Assembly: GCA_012931725.1 (NCBI GenBank)
Contig: CM022947.1
Location: 21,233,817-21,297,816, forward strand
DNA length: 64,000 bases
Direction: 5' to 3'
Source of the DNA: Litsea cubeba
Taxonomy: Eukaryota; Streptophyta; Magnoliopsida; Laurales; Lauraceae
Shown: positions 56,517 to 64,000 of the stretch, piece after piece
Numbering within the stretch: position 1 is the first letter of the stretch
Layout of the letters: every line of letters starts with the position of its first letter
Notes under the pieces: generated by a model
Database searches by the model: none
What the model was told of the DNA's origin: nothing
What the model saw: only the letters and a program-made list of their open reading frames with translations
Translations under genes and position numbers: made by a program

Positions 56517-57250
56517 GTTTTGAAGTGACAGAAGAGAGTCCATCACTTCCTTCAGAACCAGAGCAAGGGATGTCAGACGTTGATCCGGAGGTAGAGACTC
56601 GTAGAACCAGTTCTGACACGGTTGAGGAGATACCTCGTGTTGAGATTCTTTTTCCAACGGCTCCAACTGGAAAAAGTTCTTTTGTTACTCTTCCAACGGG
56701 GCATGACATGAGCAGCCGACCGATGGAGCGGGGCGAATCTTCATATGGGCCATCTCTCCTATTTGCAAAGAAGGTGCTGGCACGGGTTTTAAGCTCTTAG
56801 ATCGAGACTCTCCTTTCTGGACACTTGGATGCCGGATTTGACACGATCCAGCATGTGCAGGAGATTCTCACTGATGTCGAAGAAGTTGGTATGGACATCA
56901 CAGGTGCCAGAGCGATCCTTGATAGGATCATTGCATTGGGTGACAAGTGGTTTGAGACCATGAACTTTCCTGATGACCAGTTCTTAAAGGAGATGTTCTT
57001 GGATCATGCTAACAGGGCTAAGTCTGACCTGAATGAGGCTACATAGAGTAGGAAGCAGGTAGTCCGAGATAAGAACTTAGAAGAGCTAGCCATCATCGGG
57101 CTGAGGCACGACATTAATATCCTTGATAAGGAGGCTGATGAGGCCAGGAAACGTCTTGAGCATTTGAATGCACAAGTCACTGCCAAGTGGGCTGCTATAA
57201 CAGAGGCTCGCGACAGGAAAAGTTCTCTAATCCGCCGGGTTGCAGTGTAG

Positions 57251-57439
57251 TGCTTGTAAACACTTTCTTTTCCTTTTTCTTTTTTTGTACCACATGTACT
57301 TTTTGGTACTCTTTTTTTTTTCCTACGACTCACTTAAAACTTTTTGTGATGAAAGCAATTGCTAAATGAGATTTGATCAAAAGCTTGTCATTTTGTGAAA
57401 ATCTTTTGTCAAATGATTGTTTTGGCATGGGAGCCAGAT
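57251..57439. other. 3' flank of the antisense gene, T-rich
   Basis: After the TAG at 57248-57250 the sequence is T-rich with TTGTAAAC, TTGTACC and TTTGTGATG, as in plant 3' ends, but no clear polyadenylation element can be chosen. Confidence 0.35.
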
Positions 57440-57715
57440 TTTGTTTGTGGCATGGAAGACGATTTTGGCATGAAGGCCAATCTTTTGTGGCGTTGATAGT
57501 CGGTTTGTGGCATTGATAGCTGGTTTGGTGGCATTGATAACCGGCTTTGGTGGCATATATAACCAATTTTGGTGGCATTTATAGTCGGATTTTTTTTAAA
57601 GCCAAGTTTTGATTTGTGGCATTGATAGCCGGTTTTATTTTGTGGTATTGATAGACAGTTTTGGTGGCATTTATAACCGGTTTTGGTGGCATTTATAGCC
57701 GGTTTTGGTTTTCAA
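57440..57715 (+). repeat. 22-25-bp minisatellite, unit TTTGGTGGCATTTATAGCCGG
   Basis: Eleven or so diverged units occur. The 14-mer GGCATTTATAGCCG at 57688-57701 is also found in the Tat2 LTR at 49418-49431, on the same strand. Confidence 0.85.
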
Positions 57716-57718
57716 AAA

Positions 57719-58280
57719 TGCAAGTATCGACTAAAAGTCGCCTCCCTACTGAATGGTCTTGCAAGTATCGATGGAATGTCGCGTCCTTGCTCATTCGGCT
57801 GCAAGTATCGATGGAATGTCGCGTCCTTGCGGATTTGGATTCAAGTATCGATGGAATATTGCATCCTTACTTTTTCAAAAATTTGGTTTTTCGCATACTG
57901 ACTTGATGTTGTTTCCCCACGATTTTTGAATTTTGCGGTTTTCTCGAACCTTTGGGTTGTGGGTATCAACTGTAATGTTGCATCTCCACGATTTCTTGGT
58001 TTTTTCGAACCTTTGAAATTTTGAGTTGTGGATATCAACTGGAATGTTGTGTCTCCACGATTTTAGGTTTCTCGAACCTTTGAAATTTGGGTTGTGGATA
58101 TCAACTGGAATGTTGTGTCTCCACGATTTTCTCGAACCTTTGAAATTTGGGTTGTGGATATCAGCTGAAATGTTGCGTCTCCATGGGTTTTTGGGTTTTA
58201 CAAGTATCGACGAAATATCGCTTCCCTGCAATTTTGGAAGTGTCGAACATGGTTCGCATTCTTCCAATTTGTGCGAGTAT
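57719..58280 (+). repeat. Two interleaved tandem repeats, about 45 and 60 bp
   Basis: From 57719, CAAGTATCGATGGAATGTCG units repeat at about 45 bp. From 57955, GTGGATATCAACTGGAATGT units of about 60 bp carry CTCGAACCTTTGAAATTTGG. Both contain a TATC(G/A)A(C/T)(T/G)GGAATGT core, so one may derive from the other. Confidence 0.8.
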
Positions 58281-58655
58281 CAACTAAGCGTTGCTTCCTC
58301 GCTGTTTTTTTGAAAAACCTTTTTTTCTTTGTTTGCGAGGGTCGTAAATTTTGACATAAAACCATTTTGGCAGTAAAAGGCTGGGTGGACTAGAGTGTAA
58401 ATCACTGAATCCGGATTTTGTTTCAAACCATGAATTTCGGGTTCAAGGATTGAAAATTTTGGTCAAGTTAGGAAGAGGCTCCTAAACTTGGAATTTTTGA
58501 ATAATGAAACGGTGAAAGTAAATATTGTTTGAATTTCTAGAAATTTCAACATTTGGTATGAAAATTCTAAAAGGAGTGGGTTTAGCGAGCGAGTAGCTGG
58601 AAATAGGTTTTGGCCGTACAAGCATTGCTCTTACCCAGTTGGGTAAGTCCTCAAG
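58281..58655. other. 3' untranslated DNA of Tat2 next to the end of pol
   Basis: Nothing is recognised here. On the Tat2 sense strand it directly follows the integrase stop. Confidence 0.5.
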
Positions 58656-59900
58656 GGTTAGTACCGTTTTAAGACCTTGCCGTTGATGGGCAGCATACAT
58701 CTGTCACCCTCCATGTTTAGAAGTGCGTATGCGCCGTTGGAGAAAACCTTGTCGATGATGTAGGGTCCCTCCCATTTGGGCTCAAACTTGCCTTTGGACT
58801 TGTGAGCGAAGACCATTGGTCTTTTTACTGCAGGAACCAAGTCAACCTTTTTGTAGGCGCATTGCCTGACCTTCTTGTCAAAAGATCCTGCCATGCGTGC
58901 TTGGTAAAGTGCAATGCTTTGTCGAGCTTCCCTGTCTCTCATCGAGATTGTCCAGCTCATGGAGTCGCAATCTGACATTGCTTTCTTGAGTCATGTCATT
59001 TTGCAAGGATACTCTCAAGGAAGGAATTTGTACTTCCAAGGGTATGACAGCTTCACATCCATAGACCAAGGAGAATGGTGTGCTATGGGTTGGTCCTCGA
59101 ACGGTGGTTCGATAGGCCGACAAAGCTACAGACAGTTTCTCGCTCTAGTCTCTTTTGTGACTAGAGACCCTTTTCTTGAGGATTTTACAGAGTGTCTTAT
59201 TGAAAGCTTCTGCTAATCCGGTTGCTGCCGGATTATATGGAGCCGAAGGATAGCTTTGGATTTTGTATTTGTCGCAGAACCTCTAGAATCGATGATCCTG
59301 GAATTGTGGTCCGTTATCATGGATGAATCTTTTGGTATGCCGAAACGACAAACGATGTTGGTGCGTAGGAACTGAAGGACTGATTAGGTCTTCATTTCGT
59401 TGAACGCAAATGTTTCTGACCACTTGGAGAAATAATCTGTAATGGCGAAGATGAAGCGATGACCTTTGCTAGAAGGGGGAGAAATAGGACCTATGATGTC
59501 CATGCCCCAGGCTTCGAAAGGCCATGAGACTGCTGTAGGATGCAGCCATTCTGGAGGTATGTGAATGTAATCTCCGTGAACTTGGCATTGTTGGCAGCAT
59601 TTAGCAAATTGCATTGCATCGGCTACCATGGTAGGCCAGTAATAACCTAACCTTTTTATCTGATTGTAGAGCTTGGGATCAGCCTGATAGGCTCCACAAA
59701 GACCAGCATGAACTTCTTTGAGTGTTTGTTCAGCCTCTTGTTGTGACAAGTAGCGTAGAAGTACTCCGTTGAAGGATTTCCTGTGGAGGATTTTTGAAGA
59801 AATATCCAAATGAAAGTTTGGGGCTCGCCTTTGGATGCTTACCCTTTCTTTTAGATCTTTAGGTAGGATTCCGAACATAGTGTAATCAGTGAACGGATCC
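58656..59900 (-). pseudogene. Tat2 integrase, in several frames
   Basis: On the minus strand, 59878-59384 holds the zinc region EVHAGLCGAYQADPKL...CCQQC and the first catalytic Asp (WGMDIIGPI). In the HHCC finger the second His is Tyr (GAYQ where the family has GAHQ). Shifted frames continue with FIHDNGPQFQ (second Asp) near 59310 and TGLAEAFNKTL (Glu) near 59210. The core end is LSAYRTTVRGPTHSTPFSLV at about 59135-59076. The C-terminal region with KFEPKWEGPYIIDKVF ends LKRY near 58660. Several stops and indels make it non-functional. Confidence 0.85.
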
Positions 59901-60189
59901 CTCTAGTTGCCAATTGGAGGTTGAAAGATAGAGATCCGACTTCCAACCACTCGGTGGCATTCAGCAACTGCTTGGTGTGTGTTAAGAGGAGGGAGGATCC
60001 TTCTCTCGCACATTGTGATTTGTATGTTTTCCCCTTCTCGGATTGCCGCAAGTCCGGTCAGGGCATCTACACGGATGTTTTCACCTCTACGAATGTGGGT
60101 GATGTGACAGATGTCAAACTTTTGCAGAAGCGATTGTGCCTTGATTTAGTAAGGCAGTAGATCAGGCTTCCTAACTTCAAATTTCTGAT

Positions 60190-60850
60190 TCAACTAGCTG
60201 ACAATCAGTTGAGAGTCTCCAAAGGCTTCCAGCATGGTGATGCCGGATTCGATGGCGAGTTCCAATCCCAGGATCAGAGCTTGATATTCAGCTGCATTGT
60301 TTGTGCATGATTCCAGCAGCGAGAAAGTGTGTGGAATCATGTATTTGTCGGGGCTAACAAAGAGGATGCCAATTCCCGAGATCAGCTGTCTTTCTTCATT
60401 TGTCCTGTTTGTACCGTCAAAAAGTACATGTCCCAGGAGGCATTTTGTGAGAAACTCTCCACTTATAGACTGGTTCATCTGGGAGATCCTCTCTGAGTGG
60501 AGAATCTTTAGGCAATGGATGCTCTACGAGAAAGTCCGCTAGAGCTTGGCCTTTGATGACTTTTTGCGGTACATACCTAAAGTCAAATTGTGAGAAAAGG
60601 ATGGACAATTTTGCCAGTCGGGCATTGAGAGAACCTTCTTTTGTGACAAGGACTTTCAAGAGGTTGATCATCGAGACCAGGTAGACTATGTTAGAAAGCA
60701 AGTAGTGACGTAGCTTTTGTACGGTGAACATCATTTCAAGGCATTCTTTTTTTACTGGAGAGTAGCGATGCTCTGCATCTACTAGCATGTGGCTGAGGTA
60801 GTATAGAGCATCTTCTTTTCTTTCATCATTTTCTTGTGCAAGTAGAACAC
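60190..60850 (-). pseudogene. Tat2 RNase H and archaeal-type RNase H
   Basis: The part 60850-60417 reads the end of RT and its own RNase H (LAQENDERKEDALYYLS, AEHRYSPVKKECLEM, QALADFLVEHPLP). A frameshift follows near 60430, and then 60478-60194 reads LFDGTNRTNEERQ, SGIGILFVSPDKY, CTNNAAEYQALILGLELA and FGDSQLIVS. The second set, with its D, E and D residues, is the extra archaeal-type RNase H acquired by Tat elements. Between 60190 and 59900 lie only broken linker frames. Confidence 0.8.
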
Positions 60851-61660
60851 TGGTCGTGCTGTCGCAGGCACCCAAAAATAATAAAACCTTTACTCCTAAA
60901 AATATATGTAGTAGTGCGAGTAAGGATCGTTCCCACGGAGAGTGTTTAGCCAAATTTTATGCTATGTGATCAAAGATGGGGGTTTTGATTATAATGAAAA
61001 AAAATAAAATGAATAAAAGCAAATAAAGAATAATAAAGTAACAAATTCAATCAAATTAACAAGCATTGGTCAAAGTTAACATCCACCATTGGAAATTAAA
61101 AACTGATCATTGATGCAAAAATAAATCAACTAATACTTTGAATATTCATCATTGGAATTAAATTCCTACCTCCTTAATTAGTTAATTAGAAAACACGCGC
61201 TCTAATTATCCCTAATTACTAAACAATCCAAGACAAGCGCCAAAGATTTAATCTAGTAACAACATTAAGGCCTTGAGAGATTGATAAATCTAAACAACAC
61301 AAGCACACGCGGTTGCATTTAATTTAGCCAAGTGTTCTTCCTAATATATAATAATTTCTAAAGCAGCAAATTATTAAATACTAGTTTCTTCGCAAATTAG
61401 AGGGATCAAACAATTACGGATTTGATTTCTAATTTAGCAGTAGATTGCAAAGAAAAATAAACTAGTATGCATCCTAGCAATTAAACGAAACAATCATGAT
61501 AACAAATTAAGCACAGAAGAACAACCCATATTCAAAGCATAAATTGAATAATGAAAATAAATTAGATCTCACAGTAATTATTTCGAGGCTTCAGTCTTCT
61601 TCAACCAATTACATAAAATTAGCCACGCTGGGCCATACTAACTTGCAAAGAAAAGAGTAG

Positions 61661-61701
<41 letters not shown>

Positions 61702-62492
61702 GTGCAATGGGGGAAACGTCTGTGTGTTGCAGTGGAGAATGGACCATTTATAGTGGAGAGTTTGATTAGAGAGAGAAGAGAAGTTAGGTGATGTGGACCC
61801 ATGTGATTGGAGAGAAAAAGAATGAAGGAGAGATAAAGTAGGAGAGAATGAGAGATGAAAGAGAGAATAGAAAGAAATCGTTGGAGATGGAATGCACCGT
61901 ACGTTTTGAGAGAATTTGAAGTGATGTGGGATTGTCGACGGAATAAAATAATTAATTAAATTCAAACTTAGTCAAAATCTTCTTCTTGATCATATCTTCT
62001 CACTCGGGCTTCTGTTGGGCTCAAACTAAGAATTAAAGTTGCATCATTTTTCGTTCCGGACAATATGAGCCCAATATTGGATATGTTCCGGGAAACTCCT
62101 GATTTCATCAAATTTACCACAATGCCCTTCTGCTTGATTCTTCATCCATTTAGCATCAAATATGAGTACTTCTCTTGCAACTCAGATCTGGAAACTTCTT
62201 GATTCAGCAAGAATCTCTCAAAACGCAAAACATAAAAGTTGTAGATCTTTTTCTTGGCGTTCCATAGCATCTTGAATCATCTCAATTGAAGTTCGGATGA
62301 GAGAATTATGCCCAAATTACGAAGCGATGTCAAAACTATCCAAAATCACTCAATTAGCTTTGTTTTGCACACAGTACCTCCATTTGCATCCTAAAGCAAA
62401 ATATAAGAATAATGAGTACATTTAGGCATCAAATAAGTATAAAGGACTAAACATTAATGGAGAAAAATATAACATTTTGCATTCTCATCAAG
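60851..62492. mobile_element. Unclassified 1.64-kb insertion in the Tat2 RT-RNase H region
   Basis: Removing this segment joins minus-strand HSLG to VLLAQEN, restoring the conserved RT/RNase H word, with CAC duplicated at 60848-60850 and 62493-62495. The segment is AT-rich, non-coding and starts TGGTCGTGCTGTCGCAGG on the plus strand. It ends GCATTCTCATCAAG and has a (GA)n run at 61666-61699. No terminal repeats were seen. The CGAGTAAGGATCGTTCCCAC word at about 60917-60936 recalls a plant dispersed repeat that I cannot name. Confidence 0.7.
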
Positions 62493-63840
62493 CACCGAGA
62501 GAGTGATCAAGGGCTCTTGTGTACAAGATGAATGGTTTTCCAAAGGTAGGAGCAGCTAACACTGGAGGTTTGGTCAGGTATGACTAGATATCTTGGAATG
62601 TAGCTTTATAGTCAGCATCCCAGACAAAGTTTACACCTTTTTACATCAATCTAGAGAATAGACGGCATTTCCCCGAAAGATCGAAGATGAACCGTCTGAT
62701 GTAGGCCAATCTCGCTTGAAGCCCTTTGAGTTCTCTCAAGGTTCTTGGAGAGGGCATTTCTAGAATAGCCTTGACTTTTATAGGGTTAAGCTCTATTCCA
62801 GCTTTCCGAACTAGGAATCCGAGGAACTTACCCGACGAGACGCCAACCATTCAGGATGTTGTTCCTCACGGATGAAGCCGACGCTTTTGAGCTTTTGAAC
62901 TTCTTGTTCAATTTTATCCATCACATCTGGACGGAATCTTCTTTGACCCTGCTTGACAGCCTTGATGTCTTCTTGAAGATTGAGTTTGTGGACTACTATT
63001 TTGGGGTCTAAGCCAGACATTTCAGCATAAGACCATGCAAAGCAATCAACGAACTCAGGAAGAAAAGTGATATACTCGGGTAACTCATCATCCTTTATAT
63101 TCTTGCTTATGAATACAGGATGTGGGTTATCTGGTGTTCCCAAGTTTATCTTTTGAACAGGATCTTCTATTGGAAGGTTCGAAGGTGGTTCTTCCATAAT
63201 ATTTCCGGAGGCTTCTAGCTCAATGAAACCTTCTGAGGTTTCAAGGGGATTTCCAGACCAAGGTTTTATTCCTTTCCATGGGTCTTCTTGATCAGTTATC
63301 TTCTCAAGGCTTGCTATGAGATGGTCCCAATTGCCTGTTGAAACTGGGTCGAAGTAGGGCACTTCTTTTGGAGACGAGGGTTCTTCTGGGTCAGAAGACA
63401 ACATGTCTGTGCCTTCGGGAAATTCCCCTTCATCATCAGAGAAATCGTACCAATTGGATGAGCTTCCTGGATCTTTGTCAGGAGACTCATCGAAAAGATA
63501 TCTAGGGAGATCAATGTCTTCATAGATACGAGATGTTGAAGCTTGGTCGGTAAGTCGACTTTTAAGCCTTTGTGTCAAATGTCTCAAAGGAGTGTCGGGA
63601 TCCTACCCTAACCCGTATGAAGACTTTTCTACATGGCTGTAGAGTCTCCAATCTTCCAGCTGGCTTTTGGTCAAGGCAGGCCCTAATAGCGTGAGAATAT
63701 CGCAGCCTTCTCCCAAACTGACTTGATTTTGAGCATCATAGCCCATTTTCTTCATAATAGCTTGTGCCACAGGGCTATATAAGGATAGTTGAGGCCTACC
63801 TTCATTTTGGAAAGGTTCAAGCATGGAGTTTGATGAAGAA
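62493..63840 (-). pseudogene. Tat2 protease-RT linker and RT with its catalytic core deleted
   Basis: On the minus strand, 63824-63603 has MKKMGYDAQNQ...LGEG, weakly like the G-patch of some Tat elements. From 63587 an acidic linker (WYDFSDDEGEFPEGTD) leads to the RT start FVDCFAWSYAEMSGLDP and VGFIREEQHPEWLA. At about 62840 the sequence jumps to GVSSGKFLGFLVRKAGIELN, which in the family lies after the YVDD active site. About 500 bp with the palm and catalytic aspartates are therefore missing. The frame continues to YIRRFIFDLSGKCRLFSRLM, then stops, then APTFGKPFILYTRALDHSLG. Confidence 0.82.
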
Positions 63841-64000
63841 GCATCCTATCTATGGAAGAAGATCAGCTTTTCCTTTGCTGAAGTTGCTGGAACAACGAAG
63901 GAAGCTGACGTAGGACTTTCTATGTCAGAAGGTGTCTCCATTGGAGTAAGAGCAGGCTGAACTTGTTGAGTGTCAGCTTGGCATGACGATGTGTCGTCTT
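63841..64000 (-). other. Upstream Tat2 coding DNA, cut by the window edge
   Basis: The minus strand is in the gag-protease linker region of Tat2. Too little is present to assign a domain. Confidence 0.4.

Larger units (their letters stand above)
52938..57250 (+). pseudogene. Split plant-mobile-domain gene, antisense within Tat2
   Basis: Proposed exons are 52938-52947 (ATGGCATCAA), 53571-56053, 56149-56263, 56329-56439 and 56517-57250. The domain body is visible in pieces. From 53770 it reads GEIGFSLKELSTITGIPILG, from 54660 the region with YIFPACQMAFGERLALVPAL, and from 54957 AHIFYLWFVYHYPGF, then FIEIQPYVPSRFALQLGFSQ. These match the plant mobile domain family, known in genes and in extra ORFs of Tat elements. 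A basic tail (SSRKRARRSKRKRSQ, 55870-55930) may be a nuclear signal. The C-terminus is coiled-coil-like. Lesions are TAG at 53723, 54942, 56798 and 57044, each where Gln fits, and frameshifts near 53620, 54590 and 55560. The product is probably not made here. Confidence 0.75.
49170..64000 (-). mobile_element. Long Tat-clade Ty3/gypsy element Tat2 (right end outside the window)
   Basis: From the 3' end, the element has an LTR (49170-51692), a polypurine tract, about 7 kb of 3' non-gag-pol DNA with an antisense gene and several minisatellites, and pol remnants on the minus strand. These are integrase, archaeal-type RNase H, RNase H, RT and a linker. The 5' LTR and gag lie beyond 64000. Size, archaeal-type RNase H and an extra antisense ORF near the 3' end are known traits of Tat/Ogre-like elements. 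It is heavily mutated. Confidence 0.88.

Noticed and set aside
57661..58313. Overlapping ORFs on both strands with repeated peptides
   Set aside because: They are translations of the 45- and 60-bp tandem repeats in the Tat2 3' region.

Overview
The window is nuclear DNA of a flowering plant, from a heterochromatic, transposon-dense region with no confident host gene. The evidence is plant Ty3/gypsy and Ty1/copia LTR retrotransposons, an initiator-tRNA-Met primer site (TGGTATCAGAGC) in three of them, a plant-mobile-domain gene, hAT and PIF/Harbinger-like DNA elements, a retroposed U5 snRNA fragment, and AT-rich intergenic DNA with long mononucleotide runs and one 100-N gap. The species cannot be named from sequence alone.

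Layout. 1-7074: old intergenic DNA with a 57-bp tandem duplication, homopolymer tracts, a dispersed unclassified repeat carrying a 440-bp insertion, a decayed hAT element, a U5 snRNA retropseudogene and a GC-rich hairpin array. 7075-21740: a PIF/Harbinger-like element (TSD TAA) split by a solo LTR (7735-21180, TSD GATCA), itself split by a nearly complete Tekay/Del-type chromovirus (8549-19838, TSD CATCT). 21766-33385: a minus-strand Tat-clade gypsy element (Tat1, TSD CCTAC), whose left LTR was hit by a second copy of the same chromovirus (22047-29838). A deletion then removed the 3' end of that copy and the Tat1 pol. 34517-43094: a complete but mutated minus-strand SIRE-like copia element (TSD ATTGG) sitting in a repeat that is paralogous to 4930-5760. 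45693-45792: assembly gap. 45793-51692: three copies of one Tat-type LTR, two plus-oriented and partial, one minus-oriented and complete, around a 384-bp piece of an older copia pol. 49170-64000: a very long minus-strand Tat-clade element (Tat2) that runs off the right edge. It carries integrase, archaeal-type RNase H, RT remnants and 3' minisatellites. On its opposite strand lies a split plant-mobile-domain gene with its own TATA box.

How the parts work together. The gag, protease, RT, RNase H and integrase genes are the replication machinery of their own elements and not host operons. LTRs supply promoters, and TATA boxes are visible in all five LTR families. The chromovirus copy at 8549 is the youngest piece: its LTRs differ at roughly 16 positions in 3.16 kb by eye, and its pol is open throughout. 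Most other ORFs carry stops and frameshifts. Many of the stops look like C-to-T change at CAG/CTG sites, as expected for silenced, CHG-methylated DNA.

The most unusual signals are four. First, the antisense plant-mobile-domain gene in Tat2, with introns that conserve reading frame. Second, dense clusters of the drought/cold DRE core RCCGAC in two unrelated LTR families, one cluster lying directly upstream of the LTR TATA box. Third, the truncated U5 snRNA retrocopy with a 16-bp target duplication. Fourth, a +1 gag/pol frame change inside the protease that is shared by both chromovirus copies.
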